This document shows positions 42,152 to 50,102 of a stretch of DNA of 64,000 nucleotides, piece after piece. Source of the stretch: Paenibacillus sp. JZ16 (GTDB lineage: Bacteria > Bacillota > Bacilli > Paenibacillales > Paenibacillaceae). Where the stretch lies: contig NZ_CP017659.1 of assembly GCF_015326965.1 (NCBI RefSeq), positions 6,647,001-6,711,000 on the forward strand, in the 5' to 3' direction. The translations under genes were made by a program, and so were the position numbers. The notes below the pieces were generated by a model. It saw only the letters and a program-made list of their open reading frames with translations. It searched no databases and was not told the origin of the DNA. How positions within the stretch are numbered: position 1 is the stretch's first letter; the number at the start of each line of letters is the position of its first letter.

Positions 42152-43876
42152 ATGAATCAAACGCATAGCGAAATATTGCCAAGTGAAGTTTCACATTCCA
42201 ATATGAAGAGTTACGAGCAGGCACGCTCCGAGTTTTCATGGGACGAAATCGAGAGACATTTTACTTGGTATGAGACGGGCAAAGTGAATATGGCCTATGA
42301 AGCTATAGATCGTCATGTGGCAGAGGGGCGAGGAGATAAGGTAGCTCTCTTGTATAGTGACGCCAATCGTGAGGAATCTATTACTTATGCGACGTTGAAA
42401 GAAAAATCCGACAAGTTCGGTAATGTACTCCGTAAATATGGTGTTGGCAAAGGTGATCGGGTATTTATCTTTATGCCGCGCGGTCCTGAGCTCTATGCCG
42501 GTTTGCTGGGCATTCTGAAGGTTGGCGCCGTGGTCGGCCCATTGTTCGAGGCGTTTATGGAGACGGCTGTAAAGGACCGCCTGGAGGACAGTGGAGCGAT
42601 TGCACTGATTACGACGCCTGCACTGTTGTCACGTGTGAAGCGAGACGAATTGCCTGAACTGAAGCATATTTTTGTCGTGGGCGAGATTGAAGAGGAGGAC
42701 CCGCGGCTAGTAAGCTACCACGAGGAAGTTGAAGCAGCATCAAGTGAGCTGGAGATTGAATGGCTTGAACGGGAAGATGGATTGATCATGCACTATACGT
42801 CAGGCTCTACCGGGAAACCGAAGGGCGTGTATCACGTGCAGAATGCCATGATTCAGCATTATTATACGGGCAAGGTTGTTTTGGATTTAAGGGAAGATGA
42901 TATATATTGGTGCACGGCGGATCCGGGCTGGGTTACCGGTACGTCCTACGGCATTTTTGCACCGTGGTTGAACGGAGTTACCAATGTCATTCGCGGAGGC
43001 CGTTTCAGTCCGCAGGATTGGTACAGCACTTTGGTGAACAATAAGGTAACGGTATGGTACAGTGCTCCCACCGCCTTCCGCATGTTAATGGGTGCCGGCT
43101 CCGAGCTTATCGACCAATATGATCTGAGCCATGTACGGCATATTTTATCCGTTGGCGAGCCGCTTAATCCCGAGGTGGTGCGTTGGGGACACAAGGCTTA
43201 CAAGCAGCGTATCCATGACACATGGTGGATGACAGAGACTGGCGGACAGTTGATCTGTAATTACCCGGGCATGGCGATCAAGCCAGGATCCATGGGACGC
43301 CCAGTGCCGGGCATTACAGCGGCTATCCTGGACGATCAGGGGAAAGAAGTGGCTCCGTACACGATGGGGAACTTGGCAATCAAGACACCTTGGCCGTCCA
43401 TGATGAGAAAAATTTGGAATAACGAGGCGAAGTATGAAGAATACTTCCGAATTCCGGGCTGGTACATTTCAGGTGATTCGGCATATATGGATGAAGAAGG
43501 ATACTTCTGGTTCCAGGGCAGAATCGACGATGTGATTAATTCGTCCGGTGAGCGAATCGGACCGTTCGAAGTCGAGAGCAAGCTGGTTGAACATCCGGCT
43601 GTTGCTGAAGCAGGCGTGATCGGTAAGCCTGATGTTACCCGTGGCGAGATCATTAAAGCCTTTATCTCTTTACGTGAGGGGTATACACCTACTCAGGAGC
43701 TCAAGGATGAAATTTACCGTTTTGTGAAGGAAGGACTCTCCGCCCATGCCGCGCCTCGTGAAATTGAGTTTAAGGATAAACTTCCGAAGACACGCTCCGG
43801 TAAGATTATGCGCCGCGTACTAAAAGCGTGGGAGCTGGATCTTCCGACAGGGGATCTGTCCACGATTGAAGATTAA
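42152..43876 (+). CDS. acsA: Acetyl-CoA synthetase
   Basis: This 574-residue adenylate-forming enzyme activates acetate to acetyl-CoA via acetyl-AMP. The P-loop TSGSTGKPKG begins at Thr216, and Tyr-Ile-Ser-Gly-Asp and Gly-Arg-Ile-Asp-Asp-Val are typical core motifs. Lys551 in KTRSGKIMRR is the C-terminal catalytic lysine that AcuA acetylates. The length agrees with the short Bacillus form rather than the 650-residue E. coli Acs. It is divergent from acuA and likely repressed by CcpA. Confidence 0.95.
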   Translation: MNQTHSEILPSEVSHSNMKSYEQARSEFSWDEIERHFTWYETGKVNMAYEAIDRHVAEGRGDKVALLYSDANREESITYATLKEKSDKFGNVLRKYGVGKGDRVFIFMPRGPELYAGLLGILKVGAVVGPLFEAFMETAVKDRLEDSGAIALITTPALLSRVKRDELPELKHIFVVGEIEEEDPRLVSYHEEVEAASSELEIEWLEREDGLIMHYTSGSTGKPKGVYHVQNAMIQHYYTGKVVLDLREDDIYWCTADPGWVTGTSYGIFAPWLNGVTNVIRGGRFSPQDWYSTLVNNKVTVWYSAPTAFRMLMGAGSELIDQYDLSHVRHILSVGEPLNPEVVRWGHKAYKQRIHDTWWMTETGGQLICNYPGMAIKPGSMGRPVPGITAAILDDQGKEVAPYTMGNLAIKTPWPSMMRKIWNNEAKYEEYFRIPGWYISGDSAYMDEEGYFWFQGRIDDVINSSGERIGPFEVESKLVEHPAVAEAGVIGKPDVTRGEIIKAFISLREGYTPTQELKDEIYRFVKEGLSAHAAPREIEFKDKLPKTRSGKIMRRVLKAWELDLPTGDLSTIED

Positions 43877-43895
43877 AAGCGTGATCAAGACAAGG

Positions 43896-43941
43896 CTGAC
43901 AATGAAGATGGTGGACCACCATTTTCATTGTCAGTTTTTTT
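43896..43941 (+). terminator. Intrinsic terminator of acsA
   Basis: A 19-base arm beginning CTGACAATGAAGATGGTGG pairs with its complement ending CATTGTCAG and is followed by seven T. Confidence 0.88.
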
Positions 43942-44009
43942 GAGACAGGCGCTTTTCCTTTTACCAAAAGAATGAACTAGACTAGAAGTTTCTATTTAAG
44001 CCAAAATAA

Positions 44010-44055
44010 AACCAGCCCTTCCAACAGATGATCTCTGTAGAGGGGCTGGCTTTTT
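44010..44055 (-). terminator. Intrinsic terminator of the penicillin-binding protein gene
   Basis: On the minus strand AAGCCAGCCCC pairs with GGGCTGGTT and is followed by TTATTTT. Confidence 0.7.
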
Positions 44056-44066
44056 ACTATTTCAAT

Positions 44067-47000
44067 CTATTTTTTCTCAAAATATACGGCCGGTGAAGCA
44101 GCAGATTCACCGATTGGATTTACGGCAGTTATTCTAAAGGTACCGCCGATTGGGTTACCAGAGGAGTAATAGAACTCCGTGCTCTTACTTGAGCCAAGAA
44201 TCTGGTAATTGCCGTCACTATTTGGACTGATGTAGATGTTGTAGACCATAACCTCTTCCTCTGGAGCATTGCCGCTCCAGGTGGCCTGAAAGCCCTCAGG
44301 GGTAGCTACAAGGGTCGGCTGACCTGGTGCAGACGGTACGGTAGCAGCACCTTCATCCCCAAGTTCCAGGTCGATATTGGGATCTCCCTCAGTCAAGCCA
44401 TCATCCGGATTATCGATGTCGTCATCCGGATTCGCATCGTTGTCGCCCGGTACTTCGAATCCAGGCGCTGTGCCGCCCACAATGGCGCTTGGCTCAGATA
44501 CTTTGCCGGCAACGTCAACGGCGACAACGTAATAGGAAGTAAACATTCCGTCAGCTCCAAGTCCCGAGAAGACAAGACTCTCATCGCCAAGCACGACCTG
44601 CCCTTGATGTGTATACGGACTTCCGTTAACGGACTTAAAGAGCCGGTATCCGACTACATCAGGAGATCCGCTGGCATTAAAGCTGATCGAGCCGCTGCCC
44701 ATCGAATAATGAACGTTTTTCGGTGGAGTAGGGGCTTTGCCATCATCCGTTCTAGGGTCGAGCCTGCTTGGCATCCCTTTCTTCGCGTCCTGCGGCAGAT
44801 AAGATTCCAGTGATCTCTTTTCACCTTTCATGACCTTCAGGGCGTTCTGCAGCTCTATAATCAGCTCATCGATGGGTTTCTCGCGCTTGATTACGATTTG
44901 TTCTCTCAACATATCCAGAGGCGTTGCTTCATGTGGAATGTAATTTACACCCCGATAGGTGATATATTTCGCTTTTGCGATGCCATCATCGCTTTCGGTA
45001 GGCACAAACTTCACATTAAACAGATCCGTTACGAATCTGTCCGTTAAGGCGGTCGGCAGTTTGCCGCTGTACGCCGAAACCGTTTTGGAGGTTATGCCTT
45101 CAGGCTTCTCAAACGTTTTGGTTGGGAACAGATCCGGCTTAACGTCGGTTGCTTCGTTCATGATTCTTGCCCAAATGGCCTGGGCGTGCTTGCGCTGGTC
45201 TCCAACGAGTGTATTTTTTTGTTCTTTATATCCGACCCATACGCCAAGCGTCACATCAGGCGAGTATCCCATGAACCAGACATCCCCGTAGTTCTGGGTA
45301 GATCCGGTTTTACCAACGACCGGAACCTCATTGAATTTCTTGTACGTGTCTCTGACCTTACTGCCAGTTCCGTTCGTGATGACGGTACGGAGCATATCGG
45401 TCATGAGATACGCGGTTTGTTCGGAGAATACCTGCTCTGGTTTTACTTCATGTTTATAAACAATATTACCTTTGGAATCCACGATTTTCTCAATCATGAA
45501 AGCATCCGTGAATTTGCCTTGATTGCCGATGGAACTGTATGCATTGGTGAGTTCTTCTACGGTTACGCCGTAATGAAGCCCGCCGAGTACACCTGTTGAA
45601 GCATTATAATCGCCGTCCTCCAAGGTAGTGATACCCAGCTTCTTGGAAAACTCCCAAGCCTTCTCAATGCCGACCGTGTTGTTAAACAGCTTGAGCGCCA
45701 CCGTATTGGTCGAATCGTTCAGTGCCTGTCGTGCCGTCATCAACCCTCTGTACCCGCTGTACGAGTTTTTAGGAATATGGAACACTTTGCTGTAGTCCTT
45801 TAAGATGATCGGTGAATCGTCGACCACGCTGGCAGGCTGAATCGCTCCCGAATCGAGTGCCGGTAAATAGGCGGCAATAGGTTTCATGGCAGATCCAGGT
45901 TGTCGTTTCATTTGTGTCGCGTAGTTCATTTGTTCTGTGTTAAAATCCCTGCCCTCAATCATACTGAGAATGGCGCCGGTTTTGTTGTCGATCATCATCG
46001 CGGCGGTTTGCTCCATTCCTTTTTCCTGGCTGTCAGGCAAGTAGTTGCTGTCATCCTCCGCGATGGATCGCATGGTCTTGTATAGTGTCCGGTCGATGGT
46101 GGTGTAAACACGGTAACCGCCGGTGCTTAGTTGAGCTTTGGAAGCATCCATCAGATCGGAGTTCGCTTGCGTGCCTTTTGCGTTTTTTTCGGCTTCCTCG
46201 CCCAGCTGCATCAGGATATTCGATGCTTGGCGTTCTACTTCCATCATGAGATAAGGATAAATCACATAGGCCTTCTGTGTCCGAGGAGCAAGCGATTTTT
46301 TGATATCGAATGCCTTGGCCTCTTCATACTCGGCTTGCGTTATTTTGCCTTCTTCCAGCATGCTTGCCAGCACGCGGTGCTGCCGGTTTACTGCCCGTTT
46401 AAATGCTTTCTCGTCAAATTCTCCTTTGCCGTTGAAGGCCGAGTAGGAGGATGGAAGCTGCGGCAGACCCGCCAAATATGCAGCTTGAGCCACGTTCAGA
46501 TCATCCAGCTTGTTGATGTTGAATATTCCTTTTGCGGCAGCCTTGATCCCGAACAGCTGGTATCCGCTGGAACCATTCCCGTAAGGAACCTTGTTCAAGT
46601 AGGCTGTTAAGATTTGGTCTTTACTCAAAAAGCGTTCCATCCGCATGGCAAGCAGCATTTCTTTTACCTTGCGGTTATCGGTTTTGTCGCGACTTAAAAA
46701 AGTGAGCCTGGCCAGCTGTTGCGTCAACGTGCTGCCGCCGGTTTGAACCGGTTCGTTCAGCACGCGTTCTTTTACGGCGCGAGCGGTACCTTTTATGTCA
46801 ACACCCTTATGTGTATAAAAACGGTTGTCTTCTATGGATACGACGGCATCCTTAACAAGCTGGGGAATATCCTTGAATTCCACAGGTCGTCTGTCTTCTT
46901 CGGTTCTAAGCTGCCCGATCGGTGAGCCATCCGCGAAGTAGGCGAAGCCCGTTATGGCATTGTCGTTCACCGTATTCTCGATGAGAGCCCTGGATCTTAC

Positions 47001-47174
47001 CGGCTCATTCTCAACAATAGAGGTCACGTAGCCAGCTACGGCTCCTCCGGCGAACAAAACGCCCATCAGACCCACCACAAAGAGCCATCCGATGACGGAT
47101 CCGAGCACCCGCAGAAAGGACCGTTTACGCGGTTTCTTCTGTTTTTCAGGCTCTTGTTTTTTCTCCTCAACCAT
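44067..47174 (-). CDS. Class A penicillin-binding protein with C-terminal FN3-like region
   Basis: The 1035-residue bifunctional enzyme builds and cross-links peptidoglycan. A basic cytoplasmic tail and one membrane span (about residues 20-50) anchor it. The glycosyltransferase (GT51) domain has Glu115 in SIEDNRFY. The transpeptidase domain has Ser428 in the SxxK motif SAMK and Lys622-Thr-Gly. After about residue 800, two Pro/Asp-rich linkers enclose fibronectin-III-like segments, as in PonA/PBP1 of Bacillales. AAAGGAGG precedes the ATG. It is a single gene on the minus strand; vancomycin- or beta-lactam-related regulation is not evident. Confidence 0.93.
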   Translation of the reverse strand: MVEEKKQEPEKQKKPRKRSFLRVLGSVIGWLFVVGLMGVLFAGGAVAGYVTSIVENEPVRSRALIENTVNDNAITGFAYFADGSPIGQLRTEEDRRPVEFKDIPQLVKDAVVSIEDNRFYTHKGVDIKGTARAVKERVLNEPVQTGGSTLTQQLARLTFLSRDKTDNRKVKEMLLAMRMERFLSKDQILTAYLNKVPYGNGSSGYQLFGIKAAAKGIFNINKLDDLNVAQAAYLAGLPQLPSSYSAFNGKGEFDEKAFKRAVNRQHRVLASMLEEGKITQAEYEEAKAFDIKKSLAPRTQKAYVIYPYLMMEVERQASNILMQLGEEAEKNAKGTQANSDLMDASKAQLSTGGYRVYTTIDRTLYKTMRSIAEDDSNYLPDSQEKGMEQTAAMMIDNKTGAILSMIEGRDFNTEQMNYATQMKRQPGSAMKPIAAYLPALDSGAIQPASVVDDSPIILKDYSKVFHIPKNSYSGYRGLMTARQALNDSTNTVALKLFNNTVGIEKAWEFSKKLGITTLEDGDYNASTGVLGGLHYGVTVEELTNAYSSIGNQGKFTDAFMIEKIVDSKGNIVYKHEVKPEQVFSEQTAYLMTDMLRTVITNGTGSKVRDTYKKFNEVPVVGKTGSTQNYGDVWFMGYSPDVTLGVWVGYKEQKNTLVGDQRKHAQAIWARIMNEATDVKPDLFPTKTFEKPEGITSKTVSAYSGKLPTALTDRFVTDLFNVKFVPTESDDGIAKAKYITYRGVNYIPHEATPLDMLREQIVIKREKPIDELIIELQNALKVMKGEKRSLESYLPQDAKKGMPSRLDPRTDDGKAPTPPKNVHYSMGSGSISFNASGSPDVVGYRLFKSVNGSPYTHQGQVVLGDESLVFSGLGADGMFTSYYVVAVDVAGKVSEPSAIVGGTAPGFEVPGDNDANPDDDIDNPDDGLTEGDPNIDLELGDEGAATVPSAPGQPTLVATPEGFQATWSGNAPEEEVMVYNIYISPNSDGNYQILGSSKSTEFYYSSGNPIGGTFRITAVNPIGESAASPAVYFEKK

Positions 47175-47269
47175 GAATGTATACTCCTCCTTTTAACGCA
47201 CCTATTATAGCATAAATCGAAGGTTTTGAATCATGTGTCCCTATATAGCGTGTCCTTTTTTGAGGAAGA

Positions 47270-47299
47270 TTGACTTTTTCGGAAAGCATATGATACAAA
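47270..47299 (+). promoter_or_regulatory. Probable tyrS T-box promoter
   Basis: TTGACT (47270-47275) and TACAAA (47294-47299), preceded by TGA, are 18 bases apart and lie just before the T-box leader. Confidence 0.45.
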
Positions 47300-47305
47300 T
47301 AATGC

Positions 47306-47597
47306 AAAGTTCATATCGTGAAAAGCTTTGAAGGACCCCAGTAGAAGGCGGAGCCTTTCGTTTCCAAAGAGTCGGTGGGTGGTGCAAACCGATAACGAGC
47401 CCCTTTGAATTACCGTCCGGAGCTGACCGGGGGAAAAGGAGCCGTACCCTGTGCGGCTGTTACAGTAGTCCGGTTCCGGGATGACAACCCGTTATGGCAA
47501 TGAAGTGAGAATCCGTTCCTTGTGGTAACGGATTCTAATTAGGGTGGTAACGCGAGCGCTCCTACTCGTCCCTTGGGATGAGTAGGAGCTTTTTTGC
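47306..47597 (+). ncRNA. T-box riboswitch (tyrosine) controlling tyrS
   Basis: The leader ends in the conserved T-box sequence AGGGTGGTAACGCG (47541-47554) and a terminator (GCTCCTACTCGTCCC with GGGATGAGTAGGAGC, then TTTTTT, 47558-47595). The stem I region contains a UAC at 47411-47413 in GAATTACCGTC, the position of the specifier, which reads tyrosine. Uncharged tRNA-Tyr should stabilise the antiterminator and turn on tyrS. The T-box has A where most leaders have C (GGNACCGCG). The 5' boundary is estimated from the promoter. Confidence 0.9.
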
Positions 47598-47627
47598 GTT
47601 CATAAATAGAGGGAGGCTTGCGGAAAC

Positions 47628-48881
47628 ATGAAATGGGATGGTATATCGAACGTTCAGCAGCAAGAGGTGGAACGGCAGATGGAGGTGATCTCCCGTGGAG
47701 CAGTGGAGATCATCCCGGAAGAAGCGATGAGGCAGAAGGTGATGAAATCGGTTGTAACCGGCGAGCCGCTGCGCGTGAAGCTGGGAATGGACCCGTCAGC
47801 GCCCGATCTTCACGTCGGGCATACCGTCGTGCTGCAGAAGCTGCGTCAGTTCCAGGAACTCGGACATGAAGTACAGCTCATCATTGGGGACTTTACCGGC
47901 AGAATCGGAGATCCGACAGGCAAATCCGATACGCGTAAGCAGCTGTCGGAAGAAGATGTTAGACGGCATGCGGAAACGTACAAAAAACAAATATACAAGG
48001 TATTGGATCCTGAAAAAACGAAGGTATATTACAACTCCGAGTGGCTTGCGCCGATGACTTTTGCCGATGTGGTCAGCTTATCGGCAAAGGTGACGGTGGC
48101 ACGGATGCTCGAGCGCGATGATTTTACAAAACGGTATCAGAGCGGGCTTCCGATCAGCATCCATGAATTTTTTTACCCGTTGATGCAGGGGTTGGATTCT
48201 GTGGCGCTTAAGACCGATGTCGAGCTTGGTGGGACGGATCAGAAGTTTAACTTGCTGATGGGACGCACCCTGCAGAAGGAGTATGGCTCAGAGCCTCAGG
48301 TTGCAATCACGATGCCGCTTATTGAAGGGCTCGACGGCGTACAGAAGATGAGTAAGAGCTTGGGCAATTACATCGGTATCGATGAAGAGCCGAATGAGAT
48401 GTACGGTAAGTCCATGTCCGTTCCGGATGAGCTCATGCTCAAATACTTCAGCTTGGCCACGGATATGGCAAGTGAGGAGGTAACCAGCTTGGAGAAGGGG
48501 CTCCGGGACGGAGTTGTCCATCCCCGGGATGCCAAGATGAGTTTGGGGCACAGACTCGTTCGCATGTATCATGGGCGGGAGGCTGCGGATGCTGCACAGC
48601 AGCATTTTGTGACGGTATTCCAGCAGAAGGCACTTCCTGAAGACATTGAGGTTTACATGGTACCCGAAGGAGAATTGAAGGAAGGAAAGATTATGCTTAT
48701 CAATCTACTGACACTGCTCGGTTTTGCCGCTTCCAATGGCGAGGCTAGACGGAGCATTCAGCAGGGGGCCGTAAAATGGAATGGGGAGAAATGCAGCGAC
48801 ATTTACGGTGAGATCGTGCCTCAGGATGGGGATGTGGTTCAAGTGGGCAGGCGTAAATTTGCCAGACTGAGGCTTTCTTAA
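47628..48881 (+). CDS. tyrS: Tyrosyl-tRNA synthetase (TyrZ-like sequence type)
   Basis: This 417-residue class I synthetase charges tRNA-Tyr. The HIGH motif is His62-Val-Gly-His65, the KMSKS motif is intact at 240-244, and a C-terminal S4-like RNA-binding domain follows. The segment Lys-Leu-Gly-Met-Asp-Pro-Ser-Ala-Pro-Asp-Leu-His resembles B. subtilis TyrZ and Haemophilus-type enzymes rather than B. subtilis TyrS, although the gene sits at the tyrS-rpsD locus. The T-box leader provides tyrosine control. A GGAGG site lies about 12 bases upstream. Confidence 0.95.
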   Translation: MKWDGISNVQQQEVERQMEVISRGAVEIIPEEAMRQKVMKSVVTGEPLRVKLGMDPSAPDLHVGHTVVLQKLRQFQELGHEVQLIIGDFTGRIGDPTGKSDTRKQLSEEDVRRHAETYKKQIYKVLDPEKTKVYYNSEWLAPMTFADVVSLSAKVTVARMLERDDFTKRYQSGLPISIHEFFYPLMQGLDSVALKTDVELGGTDQKFNLLMGRTLQKEYGSEPQVAITMPLIEGLDGVQKMSKSLGNYIGIDEEPNEMYGKSMSVPDELMLKYFSLATDMASEEVTSLEKGLRDGVVHPRDAKMSLGHRLVRMYHGREAADAAQQHFVTVFQQKALPEDIEVYMVPEGELKEGKIMLINLLTLLGFAASNGEARRSIQQGAVKWNGEKCSDIYGEIVPQDGDVVQVGRRKFARLRLS

Positions 48882-48916
48882 GCTTATTGAACCTGAAGAG
48901 GATTCAATTAGACAGC

Positions 48917-48951
48917 AAAAACCCTGAAGGCCAAGGCCTTCAGGGTTTTTA
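48917..48951. terminator. Bidirectional intrinsic terminator
   Basis: AAAAACCCTGAAGGCC and GGCCTTCAGGGTTTTT form a near-perfect stem with a 2-base loop between convergent tyrS and rpsD. Confidence 0.88.
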
Positions 48952-48966
48952 GATTCCGAGTTCATC

Positions 48967-49569
48967 TTAACGGTTGTAGAATTCGACGATTTGTTTCTCA
49001 TCGATATCTTGGGAAAGTTCGGAACGTTCTGGAAGACGGATGTATTTCCCTTCCATTGCTGCTTCATCAAATTCGAGGTAAGCTGGAAGATGTACACGGT
49101 TAGCCAAAGCTTCCTTGATGGAGGAAAGGCCGCGGCTTCTTTCACGAAGACCGATTACATCGCCAGTGCTTACAGCGTAAGAAGCGATATCGACTTTCTT
49201 GCCGTTCACAGTCACGTGACCGTGAGCTACCAATTGGCGAGCACCCGCACGGGAATTGCTGAAGCCAAGACGGTAAACCAGGTTGTCCAGACGGCTCTCA
49301 AGCAGGAACATAAAGTTCTCACCAGCGATACCTTTCATGCCAGTTGCTTTGTTAAACAGGGTTTTAAATTGCTTCTCGCCCAAGCCGTACATATGACGCA
49401 GCTTTTGCTTTTCTTGAAGCTGCATACCATAGTTGCTGACTTTTCTCCGTTGGTTAGGACCATGCTGACCTGGAGGGAAAGGGCGTTTAGCCAATTCTTT
49501 ACCTGTACCGCTCAGGGAGATTCCCAGACGACGGCTTAATTTAAATTTAGGACCGGTGTAACGTGCCAT
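48967..49569 (-). CDS. rpsD: 30S ribosomal protein S4
   Basis: The 200-residue primary 16S rRNA-binding protein starts Met-Ala-Arg-Tyr-Thr-Gly-Pro and has the full S4 RNA-binding domain (Ser-Arg-Leu-Asp-Asn-Leu-Val-Tyr-Arg and Gly-His-Val-Thr-Val-Asn-Gly). In Bacillales it is a single gene separate from the main ribosomal operons and next to tyrS, as here. S4 also represses its own mRNA through the leader. AAGGAG precedes the ATG on the minus strand. Confidence 0.97.
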   Translation of the reverse strand: MARYTGPKFKLSRRLGISLSGTGKELAKRPFPPGQHGPNQRRKVSNYGMQLQEKQKLRHMYGLGEKQFKTLFNKATGMKGIAGENFMFLLESRLDNLVYRLGFSNSRAGARQLVAHGHVTVNGKKVDIASYAVSTGDVIGLRERSRGLSSIKEALANRVHLPAYLEFDEAAMEGKYIRLPERSELSQDIDEKQIVEFYNR

Positions 49570-49753
49570 GTTATATAGACTCCTTTTTAATTAAAGTTTC
49601 ATTAGGGCTCTATTTGCGCCGTATTTGTTTGCTCTACCGAAATCGCCGGAAGATCTGCCAGGAAAGTTCAGCCGCTGTCCTGTCAGTAACAAATAACGTG
49701 AGGGTGACACAACCCGCCCAAATTCATGGAATGCATTGCATTCTTACTCAACA
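49570..49753 (-). ncRNA. Probable rpsD autoregulatory leader
   Basis: A minus-strand promoter (TTGACT 49787-49782, 16-base spacer, TATAAT 49765-49760) starts an RNA of about 184 bases before rpsD, with no open frame and several GC-rich segments that can pair. Firmicute rpsD genes carry an S4-binding leader here. I infer the function from position and did not resolve the conserved fold. Confidence 0.5.
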
Positions 49754-49835
49754 ATAAATATTATATGAAGTAATGATATAAAGTCAAGTTCAACCTGCAA
49801 CTTACTATAACTTGGATTTTGTCTAATTTTGTCGA

Positions 49836-49851
49836 TAGGTCCATGGACCTA
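49836..49851. repeat. Perfect 16-bp palindrome upstream of the GGDEF gene
   Basis: TAGGTCCATGGACCTA is fully self-complementary and is followed by AAAAA. It lies between the rpsD promoter and the diguanylate cyclase gene, in a 250-base stretch (49852-50102) with no other feature seen. It may be a regulator site. Confidence 0.4.
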
Positions 49852-50102
49852 AAAATATTGTGAAAAACGCATAAATTTTAATGCAAAAATGGGTAGAAAA
49901 GAGTAAGATGATATTGGATTAAGTAGTCTCATTTATCTAGTTACATATTGTAACATCTATCTGGTGTTTATGCAGCACCCTCCCAACATGTTGAACAGCT
50001 GGGTTACCGCCATTCATGCGGCAGCCAAATGGATCCTTACATTATGAATCGGAACGCCAGTCTTGGATAGGCCTTTTATAATGGTGCAAAGGAGCGCCCA
50101 AT

